Source: UMGS172 sp045578845 (GTDB taxonomy: Bacteria > Bacillota > Clostridia > Oscillospirales > Acutalibacteraceae). From it: a stretch of DNA of 64,000 nt. This document shows positions 15,949 through 25,504 of the stretch, piece after piece. The stretch covers positions 108,205-172,204 of the forward strand of contig JAZNLA010000004.1 in the NCBI GenBank assembly GCA_045578845.1, in the 5' to 3' direction. The translations under genes were made by a program, and so were the position numbers. The number at the start of each line of letters is the position of its first letter. Position 1 is the first letter of the stretch. The notes beneath the pieces were generated by a model. That model saw only the letters and a program-made list of their open reading frames with translations, made no database searches and was not told the origin of the DNA.

Positions 15949-17979
15949 ATGAGATCGAAAGATAACATCAGATATGTTAAAGGTGTCGGCGAAAAACGAG
16001 CCGAGTTGTTCAAACAACTCGGCATAGTTTCCGTCGGCACTCTTTTGCGTTTATATCCGCGGAGTTACCGTGACCGCTCCAAACCTTTAACCTTTAAAGA
16101 GGCACCTTTTGACCGTTCGTGTTGTGTGAAAGCAACCGTAATAAGTGAGGTAAAATCCATTTTCGTCAGGTCAAAAATGATGCTTTATAAATTTAATGTT
16201 ACCGACGGCAAAGATATAGCGGAAATAACACTTTTTAATGTAAAATATGTTGCCGAAAAAATAAAGGTCGGACAAACCTATTTATTTTTTGGGCAGGTAA
16301 ACAGAACACTTTTTTCGTGCGAAATGTCCTCCCCCGACATTTACCCCGAAAGCGAGCAAACCATTATGCCTATTTATCCGCAAACTTCAGGACTAAGGTC
16401 ATCTGTTATATCAAATGCAGTAAAATCAGTATTAAACGATTTTGAACCCTTAGACCCGCTACCCGAAAGTCTAAGGCAACAATTTAATCTTTGCGACCTT
16501 AAAACAGCACTAAATGGTATTCACTTTCCTAAAAACTTCACAGATATTGAAACCGCACGTAAACGCCTTGTTTTTGAAGAACTGTTTTTTTTACAACTTG
16601 GCATACTCTTACAAAAAAACGGCAGAGAAAGTTCTACCGATGTTAAAATAAGCGGTGACTCTTTAAATGAATTTATATCACTTCTGCCCTTCACATTAAC
16701 CGACGCTCAAATGCGTGCGATAAGTGAATGCTTACGTGATATGAATTCGGGTAAACCCATGAGCCGAATTGTTCAAGGTGACGTAGGCTCAGGTAAAACC
16801 ATGGTTGCAGCGGCACTTATGTTTGCAGCGGCAAAGAACGGTTATCAAAGTGTTATGATGGCACCGACCGAAGTTTTGGCGGCACAGCATTTTAAAAACT
16901 TTGAACAACTTTTCGGTAATATAGGAATAAAGGTCGCCCTGCTTACGGGTTCGCTAACAAAAACTCAAAAAGTCAAGGTCAAAACCGCACTTCAAAACGG
17001 TGAAATTCAAATACTTATCGGCACCCATGCCGTGATTGAAGATGACGTTATTTTTAATAATTTAGGACTTGTTATAACCGACGAGCAACACCGTTTCGGA
17101 GTTGAGCAACGCACAACGCTTGCCACTAAAGGCAGTAATCCGCATATGCTCGTAATGTCAGCAACCCCTATTCCCCGCACCATGTCACTGATTTTCTACG
17201 GCGATTTGGATATTTCTGTAATTGATACTTTGCCAAGCGGAAGACAACCTATTGAAAGTTATGTGATTGACCCAAGTATTCGTCAAAGGGCATATAAATA
17301 CATAAAAAATCACCTTGACGAAGGCCGTCAAGGCTACATTGTGTGTCCCATGGTCGAAGAAAACGAAACGGTTGCACTTGCTTCGGCAAAGGAATATTTT
17401 GAAACCTTAAGTAAAGAAGATTTCAAAAATTACAAATTAGGACTTTTGCACGGAAAAATGAAACCAAAAGAAAAAGACGCAGTTATAAAATCATTTGCAA
17501 AAGGTGAAATTCAACTGCTTATCGCAACCACAGTAATTGAGGTCGGCATAGATGTGCCAAACGCCGTTATTATGTTAATTGAAAACGCCGAGCGTTTCGG
17601 ATTGTCGCAGTTGCACCAACTTCGCGGCAGAATAGGACGAGGCAAACACCGTTCTACCTGTATTTTCTTAACAAGCCATTCAAAGAACGATGCAGGACAT
17701 AGGCTCAAATTTATGTGCAGTACCACCGACGGCTTTAAGATTGCCGACGAAGATTTAAGACTTAGAGGACCCGGTGACTTTTTAGGCAAACGCCAACACG
17801 GTCTGCCCGAACTGAAAATTGCCGATTTATCGGAAGATATGGCACTTTTCCGTTCAGCAGGACTTGCCGCTAAGGAATTGTTTGACCGTGACCGCAATTT
17901 GGAACTTCCGCAGAACAAACCCCTAAAATCAGAAATAGACCAACTTTTTAAAACGGTCAAAACCTACGGATACAATTAA
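15949..17979 (+). CDS. recG: ATP-dependent DNA helicase RecG
   Basis: Regresses stalled forks and branch-migrates Holliday junctions. The 676 residues contain the N-terminal wedge/OB domain (about 1-200, starting IRYVKGVGEKRAELFKQLGI), Walker A GDVGSGKT, Walker B-type DEQHRFG, motif III MSATPIPRT, and C-terminal helicase motifs VIEVGIDVPNAVIM and QLRGRIGRG. The ATG at 15949 lies one base after the fakA-like stop and no clear Shine-Dalgarno is visible, so translation is probably coupled. Last gene of its transcription unit before a strong hairpin. Confidence 0.97.
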   Translation: MRSKDNIRYVKGVGEKRAELFKQLGIVSVGTLLRLYPRSYRDRSKPLTFKEAPFDRSCCVKATVISEVKSIFVRSKMMLYKFNVTDGKDIAEITLFNVKYVAEKIKVGQTYLFFGQVNRTLFSCEMSSPDIYPESEQTIMPIYPQTSGLRSSVISNAVKSVLNDFEPLDPLPESLRQQFNLCDLKTALNGIHFPKNFTDIETARKRLVFEELFFLQLGILLQKNGRESSTDVKISGDSLNEFISLLPFTLTDAQMRAISECLRDMNSGKPMSRIVQGDVGSGKTMVAAALMFAAAKNGYQSVMMAPTEVLAAQHFKNFEQLFGNIGIKVALLTGSLTKTQKVKVKTALQNGEIQILIGTHAVIEDDVIFNNLGLVITDEQHRFGVEQRTTLATKGSNPHMLVMSATPIPRTMSLIFYGDLDISVIDTLPSGRQPIESYVIDPSIRQRAYKYIKNHLDEGRQGYIVCPMVEENETVALASAKEYFETLSKEDFKNYKLGLLHGKMKPKEKDAVIKSFAKGEIQLLIATTVIEVGIDVPNAVIMLIENAERFGLSQLHQLRGRIGRGKHRSTCIFLTSHSKNDAGHRLKFMCSTTDGFKIADEDLRLRGPGDFLGKRQHGLPELKIADLSEDMALFRSAGLAAKELFDRDRNLELPQNKPLKSEIDQLFKTVKTYGYN

Positions 17980-17981
17980 AA

Positions 17982-18011
17982 AACGCCCGACTGTAAAAAG
18001 TCGGGCGTTAA
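17982..18011. terminator. Hairpin terminator between convergent genes
   Basis: An 11-bp perfect stem (17982-17992 with 17999-18009). The T-run is strongest in the leftward direction (TTTTTT), so it certainly suits the Ser-rich protein gene and probably recG too. Confidence 0.85.
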
Positions 18012-18016
18012 TCATT

Positions 18017-18700
18017 TTATTTTTTTCTTCTTGCACTGCCTTTTTTGTGTGTTTTGGCAGTATTTTTACCGTTTGACTTCGAAACAATAGTTGCATACTT
18101 AATATTTACAACTACAAGTGCCGCAATACAAAGTAACGAAATTAAAGAGGGTATCCATATCCATTTTAGGACCTTTTTTGCGTGACTTGTAACATCAGTT
18201 TGATAATGGTCGTCATCATCGTACTCGTCATCGGGGTGGTCCTCATACGCATCAGACGGTGTAGACTCATTTCCGCTTGCAACCTGCGACGAGCCTGAAC
18301 CCGGTTCGGTAATAAAAGTATTACCGTTACCGCCTGCACCGGCACTCGTTATACCGCCGCTATTTTGTTTTTTTGAAGAAGTATCACTACTTGAAGTACT
18401 GTCGCTTGAAGTACCGCTTTCGGTGTTGGAACTCATATCGGAACTCGATTCAGTAGAACTTGATTCACTTGAACTTGATTCACTTGAACTCGACTCACTC
18501 GAACTTGACTCAGAACTGTCGGTTTCTTCGGAACTCGACACATCAGATGATTCATCACTTGCTTCACTGCTTGTAGCGGTACTCGACGAAGATTCGTCAT
18601 TTTGTCCGCCGCCCTCGGTTGCCATAACCGTTGCGGTTGCAGCCGATATTACAGTAACACATAAAATCATGACAAGAATATATGAAATATACTTTTTCAT
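18017..18700 (-). CDS. Exported Ser/Glu-rich single-pass membrane protein
   Basis: A 227-residue protein of unknown function. A signal peptide (MKKYISYILVMILCVTVISAA) is followed by a long disordered region of Ser, Thr, Asp and Glu (about 35-125) containing four tandem copies of the pentapeptide SSSES, then a Gly/Ser segment and an acidic patch DDEYDDDDHY. One membrane helix near the C-terminus (about 183-206) ends in a basic tail (HKKGSARRKK) facing the cytoplasm. It looks like an extended cell-wall-spanning stalk. Eleven bases after proS, it probably shares its transcript. No catalytic motif is recognisable. Confidence 0.8.
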   Translation of the reverse strand: MKKYISYILVMILCVTVISAATATVMATEGGGQNDESSSSTATSSEASDESSDVSSSEETDSSESSSSESSSSESSSSESSSTESSSDMSSNTESGTSSDSTSSSDTSSKKQNSGGITSAGAGGNGNTFITEPGSGSSQVASGNESTPSDAYEDHPDDEYDDDDHYQTDVTSHAKKVLKWIWIPSLISLLCIAALVVVNIKYATIVSKSNGKNTAKTHKKGSARRKK

Positions 18701-18711
18701 AAAAATTCTCC

Positions 18712-20160
18712 TTAATATGCTTTGCCCCAGTAAACCAATTTATAAGCAGGTTTACCGCAACATACACATTTACCCGAAACACCGTCTTGCATACCGAAAG
18801 GCATACAACGTGACGAAATGCCGGCAACCTCTTTCAATTTATCTTCACACTCACGGTCACCGCACCAAAGTGCCTTTATAAATCCGGGTTTAGTATCCGC
18901 GATTGTTTTGATTTCATCAATGTCTTTCGCTTCGTAGGTCATATTTTCGCGGCGTTCGACAGCCTTTTTATAAAGGTTTGCGGTAATATCACTAAGCAAC
19001 GCTGAAATCTCACTTTCGAGATTATCCAGTGATACAAACTTCTTCTCACCGCTGTCACGTCTTACTAACACGCACTGATTATTTTCAATATCCTTAGGAC
19101 CTATTTCAAGGCGGACAGGTACACCCTTCATTTCATACTCTGCAAACTTCCAACCGGGTGTATTATCGCTCTTGTCAACTCCTACCCTTACCGATTTTCT
19201 AAGTCTTTCGTAAAGTTGGTCAGCCTTATCCAAAACGCCCTCTTTATGCTGTGCAATGGGGATAATCATAACCTGCTTAGGTGCCACTGCCGGAGGTAAA
19301 ACAAGACCGTTATCGTCACCATGGGTCATAATAACCGCACCGATAAGACGGGTTGTAACACCCCACGAAGTTTGGTGAGGAAAGGAAAGTTTATTTTCTT
19401 TATCAGTATACTGAATATCAAATGCCTTGGCAAATCCGTCGCCGAAATAATGCGAAGTACCGCTTTGAAGTGCCTTACCATCATGCATCAACGCCTCAAT
19501 GGTGTAGGTTTCTTCAGCACCTGCAAAACGTTCTTTTTCGGTCTTTATGCCCTTTATGACCGGCATTGCAAGATATTTCTCGCAAAACTCGGCATAAACA
19601 TTAAGCATTCTTACCGTTTCCTCTTTAGCCTCTTCGGCTGTAGCATGAATGGTATGTCCTTCCTGCCACAAAAATTCACGCGAACGCAAGAAAGGACGGG
19701 TAGTCTTTTCCCAGCGTACAACCGAAACCCACTGATTGTAAAGTTTCGGCAAATCACGCCAAGATTGAATAATGTTTTTATAATGGTCGCAGAAAAGTGT
19801 TTCAGAAGTAGGTCTTACGCAAAGCCTTTCTTCCAATTTTTCACTGCCGCCATATGTGACCCATGCAACTTCGGGAGCAAAACCCTCAACATGGTCTTTT
19901 TCCTTTTGCAAAAGACTTTCGGGAATAAACATAGGCATACAAACATTTTCATGTCCTGTTTCTTTAAACATACCGTCTAAAATATGCTGTATATTCTCCC
20001 AAATAGCATAACCGTAAGGACGTATTACCATACATCCCTTAACGCTTGTATAATCAATAAGTTCGGATTTTAACACAACATCGGTATACCACTGTGCAAA
20101 ATCTTGCTCCATTGAAGTAATTTCTTTAACCTGCTTTTCTTTTCCCACTAAACTCACCAT
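18712..20160 (-). CDS. proS: Prolyl-tRNA synthetase (archaeal/eukaryal-like type)
   Basis: Class II synthetase for tRNA-Pro. The 482 residues and the absence of the editing insertion identify the short type 3 ProRS found in some Firmicutes. Motif 2 region: VRPTSETLFCDHYKNIIQSWRDLPKLYNQWVSVVRWE, followed by RSREFLWQEGHT; motif 3: GGTTR-type SWGVTTRLIGAVIMTHGDDNGLVLPP. The C-terminal domain ends in CVCCGKPAYKLVYWGKAY, typical of zinc-binding tails in this type, with the usual terminal Tyr. The ATG at 20158-20160 has no strong ribosome site; a GTG nine bases inside is an alternative. Confidence 0.95.
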   Translation of the reverse strand: MVSLVGKEKQVKEITSMEQDFAQWYTDVVLKSELIDYTSVKGCMVIRPYGYAIWENIQHILDGMFKETGHENVCMPMFIPESLLQKEKDHVEGFAPEVAWVTYGGSEKLEERLCVRPTSETLFCDHYKNIIQSWRDLPKLYNQWVSVVRWEKTTRPFLRSREFLWQEGHTIHATAEEAKEETVRMLNVYAEFCEKYLAMPVIKGIKTEKERFAGAEETYTIEALMHDGKALQSGTSHYFGDGFAKAFDIQYTDKENKLSFPHQTSWGVTTRLIGAVIMTHGDDNGLVLPPAVAPKQVMIIPIAQHKEGVLDKADQLYERLRKSVRVGVDKSDNTPGWKFAEYEMKGVPVRLEIGPKDIENNQCVLVRRDSGEKKFVSLDNLESEISALLSDITANLYKKAVERRENMTYEAKDIDEIKTIADTKPGFIKALWCGDRECEDKLKEVAGISSRCMPFGMQDGVSGKCVCCGKPAYKLVYWGKAY

Positions 20161-20260
20161 ATTTCAGATAAATTTCTAAGCCATTTGGCTATCCATAATA
20201 TTATACAAGATGTAAAATAATTTTTCAATACATATTTTATGTTAAACTCAAAATATTAAA

Positions 20261-20292
20261 AACGCAGCGGGAAATTCCGCTGCGTTAATGTA
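20261..20292 (-). terminator. Rho-independent terminator after acpP
   Basis: A 10-bp stem (20261-20270 with 20277-20286), loop GAAATT, followed on the minus strand by TTTTTAATATTTT. Confidence 0.85.
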
Positions 20293-20304
20293 AACTTACT
20301 ACAA

Positions 20305-20532
20305 TTATTTTACGCTCTCAATATATCCTACAACATCGCCTACGGTTTTAATACCTTCAACCTTGTCGTCGGGAACTTCGATTTCAAATTCGTCTTCAAT
20401 AGACATAATGAGGTCAACAACATCCATACTGTCAGCACCTAAGTCCTCGGCTATGTTGGATTCCAAGGTAATATCGTCCTCTTCAACATCAAGTTGCTCA
20501 CAAAGAATTTGTCTGATTTTTTCGAAAACCAT
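20305..20532 (-). CDS. acpP: Acyl carrier protein
   Basis: Carries growing acyl chains on phosphopantetheine in type II fatty acid synthesis. The 75 residues are acidic and helical, with Ser35 in the modification site DLGADSMD. It stands alone between proS and the shikimate operon rather than in a fab cluster; GGGAGGAAAA precedes the ATG. A carrier for another pathway is possible, but the sequence is typical of the housekeeping protein. Confidence 0.95.
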   Translation of the reverse strand: MVFEKIRQILCEQLDVEEDDITLESNIAEDLGADSMDVVDLIMSIEDEFEIEVPDDKVEGIKTVGDVVGYIESVK

Positions 20533-20709
20533 TATAATTTTCCTCCCAAAGAATATTTACTATTTTACCAAACTGTGTTATACTAAAACATATATAGCCG
20601 ACTAAAGGTCGGTTAATACTGTTTGTAATTTGGTTGTGCCCTATAATAATATGTTGTGCAAACGGTTTTGTCAATAGTATTTTTAAAAATTTAAAAGGTC
20701 TGATTTTAA

Positions 20710-21549
20710 ATGTTACAAAAATTTGCGGTTATTGGTCATCCTATAGGTCACTCGATGTCACCGTTTATCCACAGTGAACTTTTTAATCTTTCGGGTGTTT
20801 GTTTTAAATATGATACTTTGGATATTCCGCCCGAAAATTTAGAGTGCAGTATAGATACTTTAAAGCAACTTTCGGGGTTTAATATCACCATTCCCCATAA
20901 GGAAAAAATCATAAAATATCTTGACTCTATCGACGAGTCGGCACGTCGCTACGGTGCTGTAAACTGTGTAAAATCTCTGGAAGGCAAACTTTACGGCTGC
21001 AGTACCGACGCTTACGGTTTTATAATGGCACTCAAATCAAACTGTGTTCCCATTTGCGGCAAAGCACTAATCCTCGGTTGCGGCGGTGCGGCAAGAACAA
21101 TAGCAAGAGAGTTGGCGGACAATGGCGTTTCGGTCACAATAGCCGCTTTAGAAAAATCACTGCCCAAAGCAAATACACTTGTTTCTTGGATAACCGAAGC
21201 CGGCGGCAAAGCCGACTACATAGACATTTCAAAAATTTCCGACGCATATGACCTGCTTGTAAACGCAACCCCTGTCGGAATGTACCCTAATGTAAACGCA
21301 AAACCGATAAGCGACGAGCAGTTATCGCGTTGCAGTGCCGTTTTTGACGCGGTTTACAACCCTGCGGACACCTTGCTTTTAAAGTCCGCCGCTAAAATGG
21401 ATATTAAAACCGTAGGCGGTATGCCGATGTTGGTTTGGCAGGCGGTAAAAGCACACGAATTTTGGTACGGTGCAGAATTTAAACAGTCGGACATAGAAAA
21501 GATAATAGTTTTGGCAAACAAAAAAATGGCGGAGATGTTTTCTTTATGA
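20710..21549 (+). CDS. aroE: Shikimate dehydrogenase
   Basis: Reduces 3-dehydroshikimate to shikimate with NADPH. The 279 residues show the substrate site start VIGHPIGHSMSP, catalytic Lys64 in NITIPHKEK, catalytic Asp100 in GCSTDAYGF, and the nucleotide-binding ILGCGGAART. First gene of a seven-gene aromatic operon; its stop overlaps the aroK start (ATGA). Confidence 0.96.
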   Translation: MLQKFAVIGHPIGHSMSPFIHSELFNLSGVCFKYDTLDIPPENLECSIDTLKQLSGFNITIPHKEKIIKYLDSIDESARRYGAVNCVKSLEGKLYGCSTDAYGFIMALKSNCVPICGKALILGCGGAARTIARELADNGVSVTIAALEKSLPKANTLVSWITEAGGKADYIDISKISDAYDLLVNATPVGMYPNVNAKPISDEQLSRCSAVFDAVYNPADTLLLKSAAKMDIKTVGGMPMLVWQAVKAHEFWYGAEFKQSDIEKIIVLANKKMAEMFSL

Positions 21550-22058
21550 AAAAAAATATAGTTTTATGCGGGTTTATGGGTTCGGGCAAATCTACCGTAG
21601 GTAAAGCCTTGTCATGTGCCTTAGAGTTCCCGCTTTACGACAGTGACAAAGAAATTGAAATAAAGGAAAATATGAAAATCAGCGAAATTTTCGGCCTGAA
21701 AGGCGAACAGTATTTCAGAACTGCCGAAAGCGAAACCATTAAGCACCTTTCAATCAAAGAAAATATTATAATCGCTACGGGCGGCGGTGCGGTTTTAAAC
21801 CCCGAAAATACAGAAAATTTAAAACGGACAGGTATTATTGTTTTTCTCGACGTCACCGCAAAAACGGTTGTTAAAAGACTCGAAGGGGACCTGACCCGTC
21901 CTCTTTTAATGCGTGAAGATAAAGAAACCGCCGTAAATGAACTTTTAAACTACCGTAAACCGATTTACGAAAGCGTTTGTGATATAAAAATAGATGCAAA
22001 CGGCGACTATAAGGATATCGTCAAAAAAATTGTCGAATTTTATAAAAAAATATCTTAA
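21546..22058 (+). CDS. aroK: Shikimate kinase
   Basis: Phosphorylates shikimate with ATP. The 170 residues carry the Walker A loop GFMGSGKST, the substrate-binding DSDKEIE (usually DTDxxIE), a central ATGGGAV loop and the lid Arg in GDLTRPLL. Translationally coupled to aroE. Confidence 0.96.
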   Translation: MKKNIVLCGFMGSGKSTVGKALSCALEFPLYDSDKEIEIKENMKISEIFGLKGEQYFRTAESETIKHLSIKENIIIATGGGAVLNPENTENLKRTGIIVFLDVTAKTVVKRLEGDLTRPLLMREDKETAVNELLNYRKPIYESVCDIKIDANGDYKDIVKKIVEFYKKIS

Positions 22059-22074
22059 TTTTTTTCCTGTTTTC

Positions 22075-22103
22075 TTGACAGAAAAAGATATTTGTTGTAA
22101 TCT
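22075..22103 (+). promoter_or_regulatory. Possible internal promoter before the DAHP synthase gene
   Basis: A perfect TTGACA (22075-22080) is followed by TGTAAT at a 15-base or TAATCT at a 17-base spacing. The -10 is imperfect, so this is a moderate call. It would let the pathway entry enzyme be expressed separately from aroE-aroK. Confidence 0.5.
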
Positions 22104-22144
22104 GAATTATTATATAATTTCTAAATTAAAAGAGGCGTTTTAAA

Positions 22145-23167
22145 ATGATTGTTATTCTCAAAAACGGTACAGCACCTGAGGTCGCTGAGGAGTTTGCCGA
22201 AACACTGAAAAAGAGATACAGTGTTGATATACACAAATCCACAGGTACTCAATCGACCATTTTCGGTCTTGTCGGTGATACAAAGGCTATTGATATTGAC
22301 TCTATCAGTGCATTCCCTATAGTTGAGGCTGTAAGACGTGTTCAAGAACCATATAAAAAAGCCAACCGAAAGTTCCACCCCGAAGACACCGTTATTGACG
22401 TAAACGGTCACAAAATAGGCGACGGAAGTTTAAAACTTATAGCCGGTCCCTGCTCGGTTGAAAGCCGTAAGCAGATCATAGATGTTGCAAAAAGTGTTAA
22501 ACAAAGCGGTGCCGATATTCTTCGCGGCGGTGCATTCAAACCACGCACCTCGCCCTATGCTTTCCAAGGACTTCGTGCCGAAGGTCTTGATTTGTTAATA
22601 GAGGCTAAAAAAGCAACCGATATGCCCATCGTCACCGAGATTATGAGTGCCGCACATTTAGAAATGTTCGAAGATGTTGACATCATTCAGGTCGGTGCCC
22701 GCAATATGCAAAACTTTGAACTGCTAAAAGAACTCGGCAATACTAAAAAGCCTATTCTTTTAAAACGCGGTCTTGCCAACACCATTGAAGAAACACTTAT
22801 GAGTGCCGAATACATTATGAGTAACGGAAACGAGAATGTTATACTCTGCGAAAGAGGTATAAGAACATACGAAACATTCACAAGAAACACCCTTGATATT
22901 TCGGCTATTCCCATATTCAAAAAACTTTCTCACCTGCCCGTAATTATTGACCCGTCGCACGCATCGGGTATCACTTGGTTGGTTGAGCCTTTATCTCTCG
23001 CAGCCGTTGCCGCAGGTGCCGACGGACTTATAATTGAAGTCCACAACGACCCGCCTCATGCACTGTGTGACGGTGCTCAGTCCATTACACCCGACCAGTT
23101 CGGTTCACTTGCAAATAAAATCAATGCACTTTGCGAAGTGACCAAGGTTATCAGAGAAAAACAGTAA
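22145..23167 (+). CDS. aroF: DAHP synthase, type I-beta with N-terminal regulatory domain
   Basis: Condenses phosphoenolpyruvate and erythrose 4-phosphate, the entry step of the shikimate pathway. The 340 residues split into an N-terminal ferredoxin-like ACT-type domain (about 1-75, MIVILKNGTAPEVAEEFAETL), which confers feedback control in Thermotoga-type enzymes, and the barrel with LIAGPCSVES, RGGAFKPRTSPYAFQGL, QVGARNMQN, LLKRG and PVIIDPSHASG. The absence of a fused chorismate mutase is consistent with the separate pheA fusion at the end of the operon. Feedback by Phe or Tyr is inference. Confidence 0.95.
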   Translation: MIVILKNGTAPEVAEEFAETLKKRYSVDIHKSTGTQSTIFGLVGDTKAIDIDSISAFPIVEAVRRVQEPYKKANRKFHPEDTVIDVNGHKIGDGSLKLIAGPCSVESRKQIIDVAKSVKQSGADILRGGAFKPRTSPYAFQGLRAEGLDLLIEAKKATDMPIVTEIMSAAHLEMFEDVDIIQVGARNMQNFELLKELGNTKKPILLKRGLANTIEETLMSAEYIMSNGNENVILCERGIRTYETFTRNTLDISAIPIFKKLSHLPVIIDPSHASGITWLVEPLSLAAVAAGADGLIIEVHNDPPHALCDGAQSITPDQFGSLANKINALCEVTKVIREKQ

Positions 23168-23186
23168 TTCCTTAGAGGTGACTTTA

Positions 23187-24248
23187 ATGTCAGGTATTAA
23201 AATTTCTGTTGAAAAGCCGAAACATTATGACATACTTATAAAAAACGGTTTATTAGCCAAAAGCGGCGAACTTATAAAAACCGCCGTTAAGGGCAAAACC
23301 TGTCTTATTGTCAGCGACTCAAATGTCGCACCGCTTTATCTTGAAACGGTGGAAAATTCGCTCAAAAATGCGGGATTTAATACGGCAAATTATATATTCC
23401 CCGCAGGCGAAGAAAGTAAAAATCTTGCAACTGTCGAAGAAATTTTAGGTGCAATGTGCGAAGCAGGTCTCACAAGAACCGACTTTGCCGTAGCACTCGG
23501 CGGCGGTGTTTGCGGTGACCTTACAGGTTTTGCGTCGGCAATTTTCCAAAGAGGTATAAGGTATATCGGTATACCTACTACCCTGCTCGCTCAAATCGAC
23601 TCTTCGGTCGGCGGAAAAACAGGTTGTGATTTGGTGTACGGCAAAAATCTTGCAGGTGCTTTTCATGCACCGAGTATGGTTTTAATCGACCCCGACTGTC
23701 TTACCACTCTGCCCGAAAAGGTTTATAACGACGGACTTGGTGAGGCTATAAAATACGGTTGTATAAAATCCGCTTCACTTTTTAACCGTTTGTTAAACGA
23801 AGACGCCCGTTCATTTATAAACGAACTTATTTATGAATGTGTCATGATAAAGAAAAATATTACCGAAAACGACTTTTTTGACAAAGGTGAACGAATGCTT
23901 TTAAACTTCGGTCACACCATAGGTCATTCCATTGAAAAATACTACAACTATCGCGATATTACCCATGGCGAAGCCGTAGGTATAGGTATGGTTGTTATGG
24001 CGGTTGCCGCAGAACAAGGCGGTGACTGTGAAATAGGCACTGCCGAAAAAATCACCGAATGTTTGCACAAATACAATCTGCCTGCCACTACAAGTATTGA
24101 TAAAGTCAGACTTTGCGAAGGTGCTCTCGGCGATAAAAAAAGAATCGGCAGTGATATTAACCTTGTAATCCCGAAAAAAATCGGCACCTGCGTTGTCAAA
24201 AGAATACCTGCCGACAGTATGTCAGAATACATCGGAGGCCAAGAATGA
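23187..24248 (+). CDS. aroB: 3-Dehydroquinate synthase
   Basis: NAD-dependent cyclisation of DAHP to 3-dehydroquinate. The ATG at 23187 is chosen over the in-frame GTG at 23178 because AGAGGTG overlaps the latter; this gives 353 residues. Motifs: ALGGGVCGDLTGFASAIFQRG, PTTLLAQIDSSVGGKTG, metal ligands in GEAIKYG and FGHTIGHSIE, and HGEAVGIGM. The stop overlaps the aroA start by four bases. Confidence 0.96.
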   Translation: MSGIKISVEKPKHYDILIKNGLLAKSGELIKTAVKGKTCLIVSDSNVAPLYLETVENSLKNAGFNTANYIFPAGEESKNLATVEEILGAMCEAGLTRTDFAVALGGGVCGDLTGFASAIFQRGIRYIGIPTTLLAQIDSSVGGKTGCDLVYGKNLAGAFHAPSMVLIDPDCLTTLPEKVYNDGLGEAIKYGCIKSASLFNRLLNEDARSFINELIYECVMIKKNITENDFFDKGERMLLNFGHTIGHSIEKYYNYRDITHGEAVGIGMVVMAVAAEQGGDCEIGTAEKITECLHKYNLPATTSIDKVRLCEGALGDKKRIGSDINLVIPKKIGTCVVKRIPADSMSEYIGGQE

Positions 24249-25504
24249 CCGTAACAGTTTCTAAATCTACTGCTTGCGGGACCGTTGTTGCCCCGCCGTC
24301 AAAATCAGCAGGCCACCGCAGTCTTATTTGTGCCGCTTTGTCAAACGGTGACTCGGTTATAAAAAACTGCGGTATTTCAAACGATATAACCGCAACTGAC
24401 GAAGTTTTAAAGACTTTAGGCGCTTCTATTTACCGCGACGGTGATACCGTAACGGTTTCGGGTGCTAAAAGTGACAATAAAAATATTGAACTTTTTTGTA
24501 ATGAGTCAGGCTCTACCGCAAGATTTATTTTGCCTGTAGCCGCGGCTTTAGGTGCCGAAAATATAACCGTTACAGGCAGTGGCAGACTGCCTCAAAGACC
24601 GTTCGAAATTATATGTGATGCACTGCGTGAAAACGGTGTAAAATGCAGCAGTAACACCCTACCCATTACCGTAAACGGCAAACTTGCTGCCGGTGACTTT
24701 TACATTGCGGGAAATGTAAGTTCACAGTACATAAGCGGTCTTTTGCTCGCATTGTCAATTACAAAAGGCACAAGCAGAATTATTTTAACAAGCCCTTTGG
24801 AATCGGCAGCATATGTAGATATGACCGTAAACGAACTTTGTCATTTCGGCGCCGACATAGAAAAAATATCCGACGGATATAAAATATCAGGCAAAGACGG
24901 TTTAATCCCTCTTACAAGAACGGTTGAGGGCGACTGGTCGCAGGCGGCGTTCTTCTTGACACTCGGTGCAATTTCGGGTGATGTTACCGTAACGGGACTT
25001 AACATGAACAGTCTGCAGGGCGATAAAGAAATTGTGGAACTTTTAAGGCGTTTCGGTGCCGATATACATTTAGCAGACACATCGGTAACCGTTAAAAAAA
25101 GCGAACTTAAAGGTATTATTATAGATGCGTCGCAAATTCCCGATTTAGTACCGATTTTAGCGGTTACAGCCGCTATGTCCAAAGGCACAACGGTAATAAA
25201 AGGTGCCGCTCGTCTGAAACTTAAAGAAAGCGACCGTCTTTTTGAAACCGTAAAACGGTTAAACGCCTTTGGCATAAATGCAACCGAAACTGCAGACGGT
25301 ATGATTATAGAAGGCGGTACACCCAAAGGTGCAACCATAGACTCTGCGGGCGACCACAGAATTGTTATGGCGTTTTCGGTTTTAGCGTCGGTTTGCGGCG
25401 ACACCGTAATAGACGGTGCTGAAGCGGTAGACAAATCGTTCCCTGACTTTTTTTCTAAATTCAACTCTATTGGAGGAAAAAGCAATGTCATCTGCGATAG
25501 GTAG
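24245..25504 (+). CDS. aroA: EPSP synthase
   Basis: Transfers enolpyruvate from PEP to shikimate 3-phosphate. The 419 residues include PPSKSAGHRSLI (phosphate-binding), GRLPQRPFE, SSQYISGLLLA, GDWSQAAFFL and LKESDRL. The loop equivalent to E. coli GNAGTAMRP reads NESGSTARF, so by my alignment Thr97 is Ser and Pro101 is Phe. Those are positions known to affect glyphosate binding, but I cannot test sensitivity. A GGAGG site precedes the ATG inside the end of aroB. Confidence 0.95.
   Translation: MTVTVSKSTACGTVVAPPSKSAGHRSLICAALSNGDSVIKNCGISNDITATDEVLKTLGASIYRDGDTVTVSGAKSDNKNIELFCNESGSTARFILPVAAALGAENITVTGSGRLPQRPFEIICDALRENGVKCSSNTLPITVNGKLAAGDFYIAGNVSSQYISGLLLALSITKGTSRIILTSPLESAAYVDMTVNELCHFGADIEKISDGYKISGKDGLIPLTRTVEGDWSQAAFFLTLGAISGDVTVTGLNMNSLQGDKEIVELLRRFGADIHLADTSVTVKKSELKGIIIDASQIPDLVPILAVTAAMSKGTTVIKGAARLKLKESDRLFETVKRLNAFGINATETADGMIIEGGTPKGATIDSAGDHRIVMAFSVLASVCGDTVIDGAEAVDKSFPDFFSKFNSIGGKSNVICDR

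Noticed and set aside
19321..19980. A 219-codon forward frame inside proS
   Set aside because: It lies fully antisense to a well-conserved synthetase and lacks a ribosome site and domain features.
24841..25491. A 216-codon leftward frame inside aroA
   Set aside because: It is antisense to aroA, with a composition typical of a shadow of codon bias.
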